From Casimicrobium huifangae (GTDB lineage Bacteria > Pseudomonadota > Gammaproteobacteria > Burkholderiales > Casimicrobiaceae), in the NCBI RefSeq assembly GCF_009746125.1, contig NZ_CP041352.1, forward strand, positions 2,340,436 through 2,404,435: 64,000 nucleotides of DNA, written 5' to 3'. The position numbers and the translations under genes are program-made. The notes beneath the pieces are model-generated. The model was not told the DNA's origin and searched no databases. It was given only the letters and a program-made list of their open reading frames with translations. This document shows positions 26,143 through 34,886 of this stretch, one piece after another (the first letter of the stretch is position 1; each line of letters opens with the position of its first letter).

Positions 26143-27639
26143 TCAGGACTTCGACTTCGCCGACGGCAACTTCGACACGAGGCGCAGCGAAACCGTCAAA
26201 CCTTCGAGCTGATAGTGCGGGCGCAGGAAAAACTTTGACGTGTAGTAGCCCGGATTGCCCTCAACCTCTTCCACCACCACTTCTGCCGCAGCCAGCGGGC
26301 GGCGCGCCTTGGTTTCCTGACTGGAAGATTCCGGGTTGCCATCGACGTAGTTGGTGATCCAGTCGTTCAGCCAGCGCTCCATGTCCTTGCGCTCCTGGAA
26401 CGACCCGATCTTGTCGCGAACGATGCACTTCAAGTAGTGCGCAAAGCGGCAGCACGCGAACATGTACGGCAAACGCGCGGCCAGATTCGCATTGGCGGTG
26501 GCGTCCGGGTCGTAGTATTCAGCTGGCTTGTTCAGAGATTGCGCACCGATGAACGCTGCCAGGTCGGTGTTCTTGCGATGGACAAGCGGCATGAAGCCAT
26601 TCTTTGCCAGCTCCGCCTCCCGGCGATCGCTGATTGCGATTTCCGTGGGGCACTTGAGATCGACGCCGCCGTCATCACTGGGAAAAGTGTGCGCAGGCAG
26701 ATCGGTAACGATGCCGCCGGATTCAACACCGCGAATTGACGTGCACCATCCGTACTCCTTGAAGGAACGGTTGATGTTGGCCGCCATCGCAAAAGCCGAA
26801 TTTGACCAGGTGTACTTCGAGTGCGAACCGCCTTCAGTGTCTTCTTCGAACGCAAACTCTTCAACCGGGTTCGTTTTGGCGCCGTAGGGCATGCGCGACA
26901 GGTAGCGCGGCATGGCGAGGCCAACATACTTGGAGTCGTCGGAATCGCGCAACCCCCGCCAGGCGGCGTACTCGGTATTACTGAAAATCTTCGTCAGGTC
27001 GCGCGGATTGGCGAGTTCCTGCCAGGAATTCATCTGCATGATCGCCGGCGAAGCTCCCGCGATGAACGGGGCATGCGCAGCTGCAGCGACGCGGGCCATT
27101 TCACCAAGCAACTCGACGTCCGGTGCGCTGTGGTCAAAGTGATAGTCACCGACCAGGCAGCCGTAGGGCTCGCCACCAAACTGGCCGTATTCTTCTTCGT
27201 AGAGCTTCTTGAAGATGGGGCTTTGGTCCCAACCAGTGCCCTTGTAGCGGCGCATCGTCTTGCGAAGGTCGTTTTTCGAAATGTTCATGACGCGAATCTT
27301 GAGCATTTCGTCCGGGTCGGAGTTATCGACCAGATACTTGAGGCCGCGCCAGGTGCCCTCCAGCTTCTGAAACTCCTCGTGGTGGAGGATGAGATTCATC
27401 TGGTCGGACAGCTTTTTGTCGAGCGCCGCGATGAGGCCTTCAATGGTACGGTAAGCGTCAGTGGAAATTGTGTTGGAGTGCGCCAGCGCCTGTTGAGCCA
27501 GGGTTTGCACCGCATTTTCAATTGCGCCACGCGCCTCGTCAGTTTTCGGCTTGAACTCCTTGTTCAGCAGCGACGCGAACTCATTGCCCTGAAATTCGAC
27601 GTTGCCCAGACTGGTTGCGGATTGCGATTCGGTTGCCAT
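26143..27639 (-). CDS. tssC: T6SS contractile sheath large subunit TssC
   Basis: Together with TssB it forms the contractile sheath around the Hcp tube. The ATG at 27639 (MATESQSATS) follows an AAGGAAG ribosome site; a TTG two codons upstream is less likely. The 498 residues include typical segments LEGTWRGLKYLVDNS, FGGEPYGCLVGDYHFD, FSNTEYAAWRGLRDS and FACCRFAHYLKCIVRD, and the end EGNPGYYTSKFFLRPHYQLE. Length is normal. It follows tssB with 27 bases between. Confidence 0.97.
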   Translation of the reverse strand: MATESQSATSLGNVEFQGNEFASLLNKEFKPKTDEARGAIENAVQTLAQQALAHSNTISTDAYRTIEGLIAALDKKLSDQMNLILHHEEFQKLEGTWRGLKYLVDNSDPDEMLKIRVMNISKNDLRKTMRRYKGTGWDQSPIFKKLYEEEYGQFGGEPYGCLVGDYHFDHSAPDVELLGEMARVAAAAHAPFIAGASPAIMQMNSWQELANPRDLTKIFSNTEYAAWRGLRDSDDSKYVGLAMPRYLSRMPYGAKTNPVEEFAFEEDTEGGSHSKYTWSNSAFAMAANINRSFKEYGWCTSIRGVESGGIVTDLPAHTFPSDDGGVDLKCPTEIAISDRREAELAKNGFMPLVHRKNTDLAAFIGAQSLNKPAEYYDPDATANANLAARLPYMFACCRFAHYLKCIVRDKIGSFQERKDMERWLNDWITNYVDGNPESSSQETKARRPLAAAEVVVEEVEGNPGYYTSKFFLRPHYQLEGLTVSLRLVSKLPSAKSKS

Positions 27640-27666
27640 GATCAATCTTCCTTATTCTGGTTACGA

Positions 27667-28182
27667 CTAGGCGCTCGGTGTCTCGTCGGGCTTGGGCGCC
27701 GAGGAGAGCGAAGCCATCAGTGCCGGGTCCTGCAGAACCTTCGACAACAGCTCCTCAGCACCGGATTTGCCGTCCATATAGCTGAGAAGATTGTGCAATT
27801 GGGTACGCGCTTCCAGCAACTGGTTCAGCGCGCCGACCTTCTTGGCGACCGCAGCAGGCGAAAAGTCATCCATGTTTTCGAAGGTAACATCGACCGACAT
27901 ATAGCCCTCACCGGTCAAAGTGTTCGGTACGGTAAACGCGACGCGGGGCTTGATTGCCTTCATCCGCGCATCGAAATTGTCGAAGTCGATTTCCGTGAAC
28001 TTGCGATCGGCGATATCGGGAAGCGGCTCTTCCGACTTGCCGGAGAGGTCTGCCATCACGCCCATCACGAACGGAATCTGCACCTTCTTCTCGGAGCCAT
28101 ACACCTCGACGTCGTACTCAATTTGTACGCGCGGCGCCCGGTTCTTCGCAATCCACTTTTGACCACTCTTTTTAGCTGACAT
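27667..28182 (-). CDS. tssB: T6SS contractile sheath small subunit TssB
   Basis: Small sheath subunit (ImpB/VipA), 171 residues. It begins SAKKSGQKWIAKNRAPRVQI and contains VEVYGSEKKVQIPFVMGVMADLSG, the classic TssB signature, followed by DFDNFDARMKAIKPR. AAGGAG precedes the ATG at good spacing. The order tssA-tssB-tssC with short gaps supports one transcript. Confidence 0.97.
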   Translation of the reverse strand: MSAKKSGQKWIAKNRAPRVQIEYDVEVYGSEKKVQIPFVMGVMADLSGKSEEPLPDIADRKFTEIDFDNFDARMKAIKPRVAFTVPNTLTGEGYMSVDVTFENMDDFSPAAVAKKVGALNQLLEARTQLHNLLSYMDGKSGAEELLSKVLQDPALMASLSSAPKPDETPSA

Positions 28183-28219
28183 GACTGCTTACTCCTTGGT
28201 GAAAACGATGATCTGAAAT

Positions 28220-29260
28220 TCAGTAACTCGATGACGAGTCCTGCTGCTGGGCATTGGCCCCGGTGAGCATTTCCAGGTGAGACATGGAGTCAGGCGAAAG
28301 CTCACGCATGATGTCCAGGAAAGACATGCTGAGCATTCTCTGCGCACGGCGGGCGAACAGCGCGGCCGGGTTGCTTGGTTCATGCCGTTCAAGATACTCA
28401 CAGACGCGTTCGAGAGCGCGACGTGCGTCCTCGCGACTTTGAACCAGCCCCGACCCTCCCGCGACGGTAGCACCCGTACCGGTACTGGCCCCCTGGTCCG
28501 CGATGCCTTCAGCATCGGCTCCGCTGGCTTGTCCCGACGTGAGATTGCGGATGCCCATGGCGACCGGCTTGAGCACGTTGACCAGGCAGTCAAAGTCGGG
28601 CATATCGGCTGCCGAAACCTTGTCTTCGAGCAGTTGCCTGAACCCGAGATAGCTGTCGTAGGCTTGACCGATCGAATCGATATCTGCATTGCCCGATGCC
28701 AGCGAATCCCGCAACATGGATTCAACCTGACCGATCGCATAAGGCGCTTCGGGCGAATTGGTGAAGGCCAACTCAACGTCACGATACGTCAGAGTGAGCG
28801 GCTGCTTGACAAGCACTGACGCACGCAGTGCCATGAGCAACCGATCTTCGCCTGAATACTCGGTGCCGGAAAAAGCGGCGATGGCGTTCATCCGCAAGTA
28901 CGGATCGGAATCGCCATCAATGACCACACGCGGATGAACATCGTCCCAATAGCGCTCGCAGAGCGCATGCATCAGGCGGAGCCCGGCAGCAAAGGCGCTT
29001 GCGCCGTGCAAATGCGTATTGGCGAGACTGAGCCAGGCGACGACGCGCAAGTCACGGGTACGCTCCAGCATGGCACTTGCCAGCGAATCCACTTCCCGCC
29101 AGTCAGGGTCGACCGCCGGAATGACGGTGTCGCCAAATTGCTGCTCGGGCTTTCCGGCAGTTGCCTGAGACAAGGCCAGAAAATCGTTGTCATATTCGCA
29201 ATCGGGGCCGCAGGCATTGTCACCTGCAATCGGCTCGACGAAACGATCAAAGTCAATCAC
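28220..29260 (-). CDS. tssA: T6SS protein TssA (ImpA, short type)
   Basis: TssA organises baseplate docking and tube/sheath growth. The GTG at 29260 (IDFDRFVEPIAGDNACGPDCEY) is preferred: it places the family motif at the N-terminus and AGGAG lies about ten bases before it, whereas the longer reading frame begins with non-family residues from a TTG. The ImpA N-terminal domain extends to about residue 170 (RVVAWLSLANTHLHG, RYWDDVHPR). After a Gly/Ser linker the C-terminal part has a short helical region (DARRALERVCEYLERHEPSNP, then FLDIMRELSP) as in TssA proteins of the ImpA/TagJ-linked type. It is the first gene of tssA-tssB-tssC. Confidence 0.92.
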   Translation of the reverse strand: MIDFDRFVEPIAGDNACGPDCEYDNDFLALSQATAGKPEQQFGDTVIPAVDPDWREVDSLASAMLERTRDLRVVAWLSLANTHLHGASAFAAGLRLMHALCERYWDDVHPRVVIDGDSDPYLRMNAIAAFSGTEYSGEDRLLMALRASVLVKQPLTLTYRDVELAFTNSPEAPYAIGQVESMLRDSLASGNADIDSIGQAYDSYLGFRQLLEDKVSAADMPDFDCLVNVLKPVAMGIRNLTSGQASGADAEGIADQGASTGTGATVAGGSGLVQSREDARRALERVCEYLERHEPSNPAALFARRAQRMLSMSFLDIMRELSPDSMSHLEMLTGANAQQQDSSSSY

Positions 29261-29441
29261 TGCTGCCCCGCTCCTGATGCTGGTCCGGTTCTTCCATGCC
29301 TGTCGGGGAACACACCACGCTATGCCCCCGTCCTGCGGAAACTTGTACGGGCGCGCAAACAACTATCCCCTCCGACTGTAGAAGACTACAACTGTCGTCG
29401 TCTCATTACAAGCCGCGCAAAGTGAGTGCGCGTTACAACAA

Positions 29442-29499
29442 GTTACACCGTCACTCCTTGCGTCTCCTGATAGACGCAAACCGAATGGAAAAAGTGTCA
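29442..29499 (-). promoter_or_regulatory. Upstream element of tssABC shared with hcp; contains a hairpin
   Basis: On the minus strand the block runs TGACACTTTTT, TTCGGT, TTGCGTCTATC, AGGAG, ACGCAAG. It includes a perfect 8-base inverted repeat TTGCGTCT/AGACGCAA (29458-29479). The hairpin is not followed by a T-run, so it is more likely an operator or protected region than a simple terminator. The same words occur at 26066-26113 upstream of hcp. It begins exactly at the stop codon of the phosphatase gene. Confidence 0.5.
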
Positions 29500-30324
29500 G
29501 GCGACCTGTAGCGACATCGGCGGCATCGTGCGCTGGTCATCTTCGTCGGCATCCAGGGCAGACAGTGTGCAACGCACCAGCAAGGCACTGAAATTGTCGT
29601 GACCTGGTGCCATGCGACCGCGGACCGCAGCGACCAGATGGTCGCGCCAGACGGCTACGTTGGGACTCATTGCGTGCAACTTGCCCAGCGTCGCGTCGTC
29701 AATCAATTCCCAGACGCCGTCACTGCAGAGCAGGATACCGTCGCCGGGAAGCAGTGCGATCGGGGTTTCGCTGACGAAGGGCTCTACCGACTCTTCGTTT
29801 GCTCCCAGCGAGGCATAAAGGACATTGCGCTTGGGATGCTCGCGCAACCTCTCTGCAGGATACAAGCCTGCGTCGATGAAGCGCTGCACGAGGCTGTGAT
29901 CGTAGGATTGCCCGATTACCTGGGCGCTGCGAAACACATAACAACGTGAATCGCCCAGATTTCCAATCAGCGCCTGGCGCTGCCTGTAGTCGACGAGAAT
30001 GGCAACAAAAGTGGATGCCATACGCGACAGCCGCGTCTCCTTGACCTGCTTCTGCCTGACGGCCAGGTCGGCACTGGATATGCACCGACGCAAGGTGTCT
30101 GGACTGAAGGCTGGCATGCGCATGAACTCGGCCCGCGCAGCGGCAATCGCGGTTTGCGCCGCGACATCGCCGCCGCCCTGCCCGCCGGCCCCATCTGCCA
30201 GCATGAAAAGGCGCACCGCGCCAAATGCATCGCTGTCGCCGACGGCGTCTTCGTTGTAGTCACGTCCGCCGTCGTGAGAGAAACTTGCCGATTCGAGCCG
30301 CAATTCGCCAGCATTCATCATCAC
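29497..30324 (-). CDS. pppA: PppA-like PP2C Ser/Thr protein phosphatase
   Basis: A metal-dependent phosphatase of 275 residues that reverses kinase action in the T6SS threonine-phosphorylation pathway. Signature residues are present: GRDYNEDAVGD near the N-terminus, MLADGAGGQGGG (metal-binding Asp-Gly), IGNLGDSRCYVF, LCSDGVWE and GHDNFSALLV (final metal Asp). It is cytoplasmic, with no membrane segment. The start overlaps the stop of the FHA gene by 4 bases, so sensor and phosphatase are co-translated. It is the only phosphatase found against four kinases in the locus. Confidence 0.93.
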   Translation of the reverse strand: MMMNAGELRLESASFSHDGGRDYNEDAVGDSDAFGAVRLFMLADGAGGQGGGDVAAQTAIAAARAEFMRMPAFSPDTLRRCISSADLAVRQKQVKETRLSRMASTFVAILVDYRQRQALIGNLGDSRCYVFRSAQVIGQSYDHSLVQRFIDAGLYPAERLREHPKRNVLYASLGANEESVEPFVSETPIALLPGDGILLCSDGVWELIDDATLGKLHAMSPNVAVWRDHLVAAVRGRMAPGHDNFSALLVRCTLSALDADEDDQRTMPPMSLQVA

Positions 30325-32531
30325 CGATCCCCCCCAGACGCGGGCACTTCGCCCTTGATGCGTGCGGTCTCCCGCTCATAGGCCTGAACAAATGCGCGGC
30401 CGAAGATGCTCTGGAAATCGTCCTCCGCTTCGCGGCGAATTTGCAGATACCGCTCCAGATACATGTCCCACAATTTCGCTTTGCGGGCAGACGGCATCAC
30501 CGACTCAAGCACTGAGCCCTTCGCCAGCTTCTCGCCGAGCACGGCCGGATCAAACTTGCCCAGCACCTCGGTCAACGCTGCCCGGGTCCCGGCAATCACA
30601 CCCACTTCGTGCGCGCGCAAATCGTCAAAGGCGTCGCGCATGGCCACGTCCGCACGCATGAAGCCGGGCATCTTTTTGCCCAGCAGTTGCAGCATCGCGG
30701 CGTCTGCGTTGGGCAGAAACTTGAGCGGATTGTTGGCCTGCACCGAAATGATGGTGACGCTCGCCTGCACTTCCCGCTTGGTCGCCGCACGCGCCGCCAG
30801 CATGTCAACCGCGCCGGCTGTTGCACTGCGCAGAACGCTGCCAACCATCATCATCACCTCTGGCGTCAATCCCTGCGGCAGCGCTGAAGGTGGCAAACCA
30901 GCGCCGCGCAGGAACGCTTCGGTCAGCGCATCGGGTGATGCGGTTGGCCGCTGCGGCGCGGCTACAGGTTCGAAGGCAGCCACAGGGCGTGCAGACGGTG
31001 CAGCGGGTACCGGGGCCATCGCCGGCAATGGGCTTGCAGCGACGGTATTTGATCCCGGCACGACCGAAACCGCCGCCGGTTGTGCTACTGGAGACGCCAT
31101 CAAACCGGCGAACGGATCAACGACTACCGGCGTTGGTGCCGCCTGCTGGAAAGCGGCTAGCGGGTCCGCATGAAGAGGCAAAGGCGGCGCGAAGGCCGCG
31201 CCAAGTTCAAGCGAATCGTCCCGCATGGGTCGATGCGTGGGCGCGGCAGCCGGGCTGTCGAAAAGAGCCAGCGGATCGCTATTGCCATCGGCTGGCCCCA
31301 GCAACGCTGAAAGGTCCGAGTTTCCGTCACGCGCCTGTGACAACGGGGCATGCAGGGAATCGCCAACTCTGTCGAAGCCCGAGCCATTCTGAAACAGCGA
31401 GTCAATTGGCGGTGCAACCGCCGGACCGGAAGCAGCCGCGGCGCCATCTGGTTGGCCCGGCGCCGTCCCGAGCAGACCAGAGAGCGGATCGGCGGCGTTG
31501 CGCGACGTCTCGGACGGCATCGCAAATGGGTTGAAGTCGTCGGGAATGAGTGCGCCCGAGATATTTGCGCCCGACGATGCGACCGGTGGCGACGAATACC
31601 CGGTGGTCGACAAGCTACCACCGAGTGCTGCAAGCGGATCCGCCACAAGGCCGGCTGGCACGTGACCGATGGCCGGCATGGCCTGCGAAGAGGCAGATGG
31701 CGAACCGATACCGACCAGCAGGTTGGCAAAGGGATCACCACCCGCGCTGGGTCCGGGCTCGGGGGCCGCAGGAATCAAACTTGCAAAAGGGGCTGCCGCC
31801 GGCGATGAGTACGATGTCGGCGGAGCGACCTGCTGGGGCACAGACGGCGCCGGGAACACCGGCATTGGCGCCGGCGTGGGCGGGAAAACGAACGCGGCTG
31901 GGGATGCTGGGGAAGGTAGCGTGCTTGGAGCAACCCCGCTGCCGGACATGCTTCCTCGAGCAGCCGGGCCTGGTGCCCCACCGATTAGCGCCTGCAACGG
32001 ATCGTTTGTTGCCATGGGTGCTGGTTGCGCTTGGTGTGCTGCCGGTGAAGGCGGAGCAAAGAGGGCGCCAACGTCAACGTCACTGGCTGCCAGCTGTGGC
32101 GGCGGGACGGCGACAGGCGCAGACGGCCAACTGATTGCCGAAGCTACGGCGTGCTCAGGCCGCAGAGTATTCGCCGGCGGCACAGCAACATCAGACGCAA
32201 TGTGCGCGGCGCCAGCAAAGCTTGCCTGAAGGATGTATGGGCCGATCTCGATCAGTGTGCCATTGGCGATGGGTGCCGATTCACCGCTATCCAGTTGCTG
32301 GTCGGCCACCGAGATCGGCAGCGACGTGCTGGAGTTCGTGACTGTGGCTACGCCGCCGGGAAAACTGATCGTCGCATGCAATCTCGATACACGCCGATGC
32401 TTGTCCGGCAGCGCCATCGAATTGCTGTCGTCACGTCCGATCGTCCCACCGTTCGAATCGAACGCCCGCGCAAATGCTTGCGGCGGCGCCACGGCATCGA
32501 CAGACACAACCTTGAGAGTCAGACCGGTCAT
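30321..32531 (-). CDS. tagH: FHA-domain protein of TagH type
   Basis: A 736-residue protein. The N-terminal forkhead-associated domain (about 1-105) has GTIGRDDSNSMALPD, HRRVSRLHATISF and LIEIGPYIL, the phosphothreonine-binding face. A very long, low-complexity Pro/Ala/Ser-rich linker (about 110-530) follows. The C-terminal T6SS FHA domain (about 535-710) has ANNPLKFLPNADAAMLQLLG and SVLESVMPSARKAKLWDMYLERY. In characterised systems such a protein is the phosphorylation target that turns on secretion. The linker is unusually long and variable in composition. It is followed by the phosphatase with a 4-base overlap. Confidence 0.93.
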   Translation of the reverse strand: MTGLTLKVVSVDAVAPPQAFARAFDSNGGTIGRDDSNSMALPDKHRRVSRLHATISFPGGVATVTNSSTSLPISVADQQLDSGESAPIANGTLIEIGPYILQASFAGAAHIASDVAVPPANTLRPEHAVASAISWPSAPVAVPPPQLAASDVDVGALFAPPSPAAHQAQPAPMATNDPLQALIGGAPGPAARGSMSGSGVAPSTLPSPASPAAFVFPPTPAPMPVFPAPSVPQQVAPPTSYSSPAAAPFASLIPAAPEPGPSAGGDPFANLLVGIGSPSASSQAMPAIGHVPAGLVADPLAALGGSLSTTGYSSPPVASSGANISGALIPDDFNPFAMPSETSRNAADPLSGLLGTAPGQPDGAAAASGPAVAPPIDSLFQNGSGFDRVGDSLHAPLSQARDGNSDLSALLGPADGNSDPLALFDSPAAAPTHRPMRDDSLELGAAFAPPLPLHADPLAAFQQAAPTPVVVDPFAGLMASPVAQPAAVSVVPGSNTVAASPLPAMAPVPAAPSARPVAAFEPVAAPQRPTASPDALTEAFLRGAGLPPSALPQGLTPEVMMMVGSVLRSATAGAVDMLAARAATKREVQASVTIISVQANNPLKFLPNADAAMLQLLGKKMPGFMRADVAMRDAFDDLRAHEVGVIAGTRAALTEVLGKFDPAVLGEKLAKGSVLESVMPSARKAKLWDMYLERYLQIRREAEDDFQSIFGRAFVQAYERETARIKGEVPASGGDR

Positions 32532-32572
32532 AGTTGGCTAGGTATCACACGCAGCTGGGTTGCGCCTCGTCC

Positions 32573-33055
32573 TCAGCGGCCAAGCACAGTCCGACGGGCG
32601 CGGTCGAATTGTGGCCCCCACACCGGATGCCCGCGTTCCGCCGGCAACAACTCAAAGTTGGGATCAGCGCGGAACGCCTTTTCAAACGACTGCCGACACG
32701 CCGTCGTGGCGCCCGATGAGCATTGCGAAAACGCCAGCACCTTCAACGCACGAAGCAACTGCGCCGGATCAAGCGAGCCGTCCGAAATCATCGGATTCAA
32801 CTGCCTGATGGCAGCCGCAAATTCGCCGCGGTCATAGGCACCTATTGCCGCAACCAGAGCTCGCTCGCTGGCACCAGTGTCAACAGCGGGTGCCGCAGGC
32901 GGCGGTGCGACGGGCGCAGGGGGCACGGTCGCCACTGGCGGCGGCGGCGGTGGCGGCGCCGGGTGGTTCACCGTTGCCGGAGGTGGCGTCGCGCAGGCGG
33001 AAAGCAAGGCAGCAACGGTGGCGAGGTGGAGGGAACGCATTAACGTCTTCATCAT
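32573..33055 (-). CDS. TssQ-like T6SS-associated lipoprotein
   Basis: A 160-residue outer-envelope lipoprotein: signal peptide with lipobox LSAC (Cys20), then a Pro-rich spacer, then a helical TPR-like domain (about 65-160) containing a two-cysteine segment (AFSQCSSGATTACRQSF) and the end RADPNFELLPAERGHPVWG. That domain resembles the periplasmic end of the kinase encoded at 11396-13732. AGGAG lies before tandem ATGs. The family name TssQ is given from memory of similar loci and is tentative. It is not a recognisable TssJ. Confidence 0.75.
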   Translation of the reverse strand: MMKTLMRSLHLATVAALLSACATPPPATVNHPAPPPPPPPVATVPPAPVAPPPAAPAVDTGASERALVAAIGAYDRGEFAAAIRQLNPMISDGSLDPAQLLRALKVLAFSQCSSGATTACRQSFEKAFRADPNFELLPAERGHPVWGPQFDRARRTVLGR

Positions 33056-33094
33056 TATTCTCCTGTGCGCGCGAATTTGTGTCCTGCCCCAGGG

Positions 33095-34846
33095 CTAGAA
33101 CGTGTGACGAACCGTCACTGACTTCCCTGCTACGACGTCGACCGTTCTGGTCACCGGTGGGCCAGCAGGATTTTGAATGACGATGGTGTGGGTGCCTGGC
33201 GGCAGACTAAGTTGCATGGTCGGTGGTGACGCGCCCTTGGCAACGCCGTCCACAGAAATGCTGCCCCAAGGCTTGATGCGCAGGTCAACTTTGCCGAGTT
33301 CACCAACTGCGGGCTTGTCAGGCGTAGCAAGGGGAGATGCCGTCCCGGGCGCCTCGGCCGTCTTCGTCGCCACCTGATCCGGAACACTTGACGGCGCTTT
33401 TGGAGCATCCACAGCAGGCAACGGCGTTGTGTTCGCCGGTGGGCTGGTTGCCGGCTCGACAGCAGGTGTCGCGCCAGGTGGCGCAACATCTGGTGCCTTG
33501 GCAGCTTTCGGTTCGGCCGACGGCGGGGCTACCGCGATCGGCGGCTCACCGGGATTGTCGCCGCGACTCATCATCAGGTAGGCGGCCGAACCGACAACAG
33601 CTAGCGCAGCAAAGGCCAAAACAGCAATCGGCAGTACATTGCTTTTCTTCGCGGGCGGCGCACTTGCCGCAGGCTTCGATTCGGGAATCGCCGGGGCGGT
33701 TGCTGGCGCGGACCCACGCAGTGCAACCGGCGTAGCGAACTGGGAGGGCGCGGGCTTCGGGGCGCTAGGCGGGCTGCCAATTAGCGCGGCCAGCGGATCA
33801 ACACTGCCCGCAGCACTCGCCGCTGCGGGGAGCGGCGCAGAAGGCGCCGGTGTAGCGGGTGCAACCGCAGCACTGCGGGCGAGATTGGCGGCAGCGGAGT
33901 CGGCAGCGTTGGCGTAGGTTGTGCGTTGCAGAATTACAGTGGAACTCACCGGCGTCGTCACCCAGCCCAACGCCGCACGCAGCTCGTCGACCGATTGATA
34001 GCGATTCTCCGGCATCACCGCCAGACACTTCATCACTACCGCACAGAGATTGTCGGAATAGGTGCCTCTGGCTGCGGCCGCAACTGGCTTGAGCGGATCG
34101 TTCATCATCCGCGAAATCGCTTGCACCGGCACTTTGCCGGTCATCGCGTGATAGAGCACACCGCCAACGGCGTAGATATCGGTCCATGCCCCCTGTTGCA
34201 TCGAGCCGTCATCCGAGTATTGCTCGATCGGCGCGTAGCCGGGCTTGAGCACGGTGGTCAACGCGCGCGTCATGCCACCGATGATGCGGCGCGCAGCACC
34301 AAAGTCCATCAGGACCGAGCGTCCATTGGGCAGCACCAGAATATTGTCAGGGGCGATATCGCGGTGATAGCACTTTTCGTTGTGCAGCTCCTGCAGCGCG
34401 AGCAGGATCGGGTCCAGCGTTTCGCACAACCACTGCTCGGTGACGACCTGCGGATTGGTGCGCAGCATTTCGCGCAGCGTTACGCCGCGGTAATAGCGCA
34501 TCGCCATGTAGGCAGTGCCATTGCCTTCCCAGAAGCGGAACACCTCCACCAGGCCGGGATGGGAGAACTTGGCCAGCATGCGTGCTTCGTTGATGAAGCT
34601 CGACAGCCCGGCGTTGAATGTCTTGGTGTGTTCCTCCGAGCGAACTTGAACAGTTCCCGCCGTCGTGCGGCTGGCAAAGGCTGACGGCAGGTATTCCTTG
34701 ATGGCAACAATGCGGTCGAGGCTGGAATCACGGGCGCTATAGACGATGCCGAAACCGCCCTCGCCAATCACGCCGGTAATCTCGAATTCACCCAACCGCG
34801 TGCCTGGTGGCATCGCGCTGGAGGCTGTAGCAGAAGAAGCAGTCAT
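33095..34846 (-). CDS. PpkA-like Ser/Thr kinase with periplasmic PEGA domain
   Basis: A transmembrane kinase of 583 residues. The kinase domain is at about 17-285 with GEGGFGIVY, VAIKEYLP, HRDIAPDNI and a normal DFG (DFGAAR). A Pro/Ala-rich linker is followed by a membrane segment at about 402-425 (LPIAVLAFAALAVVGSAAYLMM). After a second Pro-rich stretch, a C-terminal PEGA-type beta domain at about 515-583 has WGSISVDG, LPPGTHTIVI and RTVDVVAGKSVTV. PEGA domains are surface or periplasmic interaction modules. It is a clear paralogue of the next kinase; the two are separated by 40 bases. Confidence 0.93.
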   Translation of the reverse strand: MTASSATASSAMPPGTRLGEFEITGVIGEGGFGIVYSARDSSLDRIVAIKEYLPSAFASRTTAGTVQVRSEEHTKTFNAGLSSFINEARMLAKFSHPGLVEVFRFWEGNGTAYMAMRYYRGVTLREMLRTNPQVVTEQWLCETLDPILLALQELHNEKCYHRDIAPDNILVLPNGRSVLMDFGAARRIIGGMTRALTTVLKPGYAPIEQYSDDGSMQQGAWTDIYAVGGVLYHAMTGKVPVQAISRMMNDPLKPVAAAARGTYSDNLCAVVMKCLAVMPENRYQSVDELRAALGWVTTPVSSTVILQRTTYANAADSAAANLARSAAVAPATPAPSAPLPAAASAAGSVDPLAALIGSPPSAPKPAPSQFATPVALRGSAPATAPAIPESKPAASAPPAKKSNVLPIAVLAFAALAVVGSAAYLMMSRGDNPGEPPIAVAPPSAEPKAAKAPDVAPPGATPAVEPATSPPANTTPLPAVDAPKAPSSVPDQVATKTAEAPGTASPLATPDKPAVGELGKVDLRIKPWGSISVDGVAKGASPPTMQLSLPPGTHTIVIQNPAGPPVTRTVDVVAGKSVTVRHTF

Positions 34847-34886
34847 GATCTCTTCTCGCAGAAATGTATGAACACGGTCATCCGTT

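Noticed and set aside
29458-29479. Perfect hairpin between pppA and tssA as a terminator
   Set aside because: No T-run follows on the minus strand, and similar sequence before hcp suggests a regulatory element instead.
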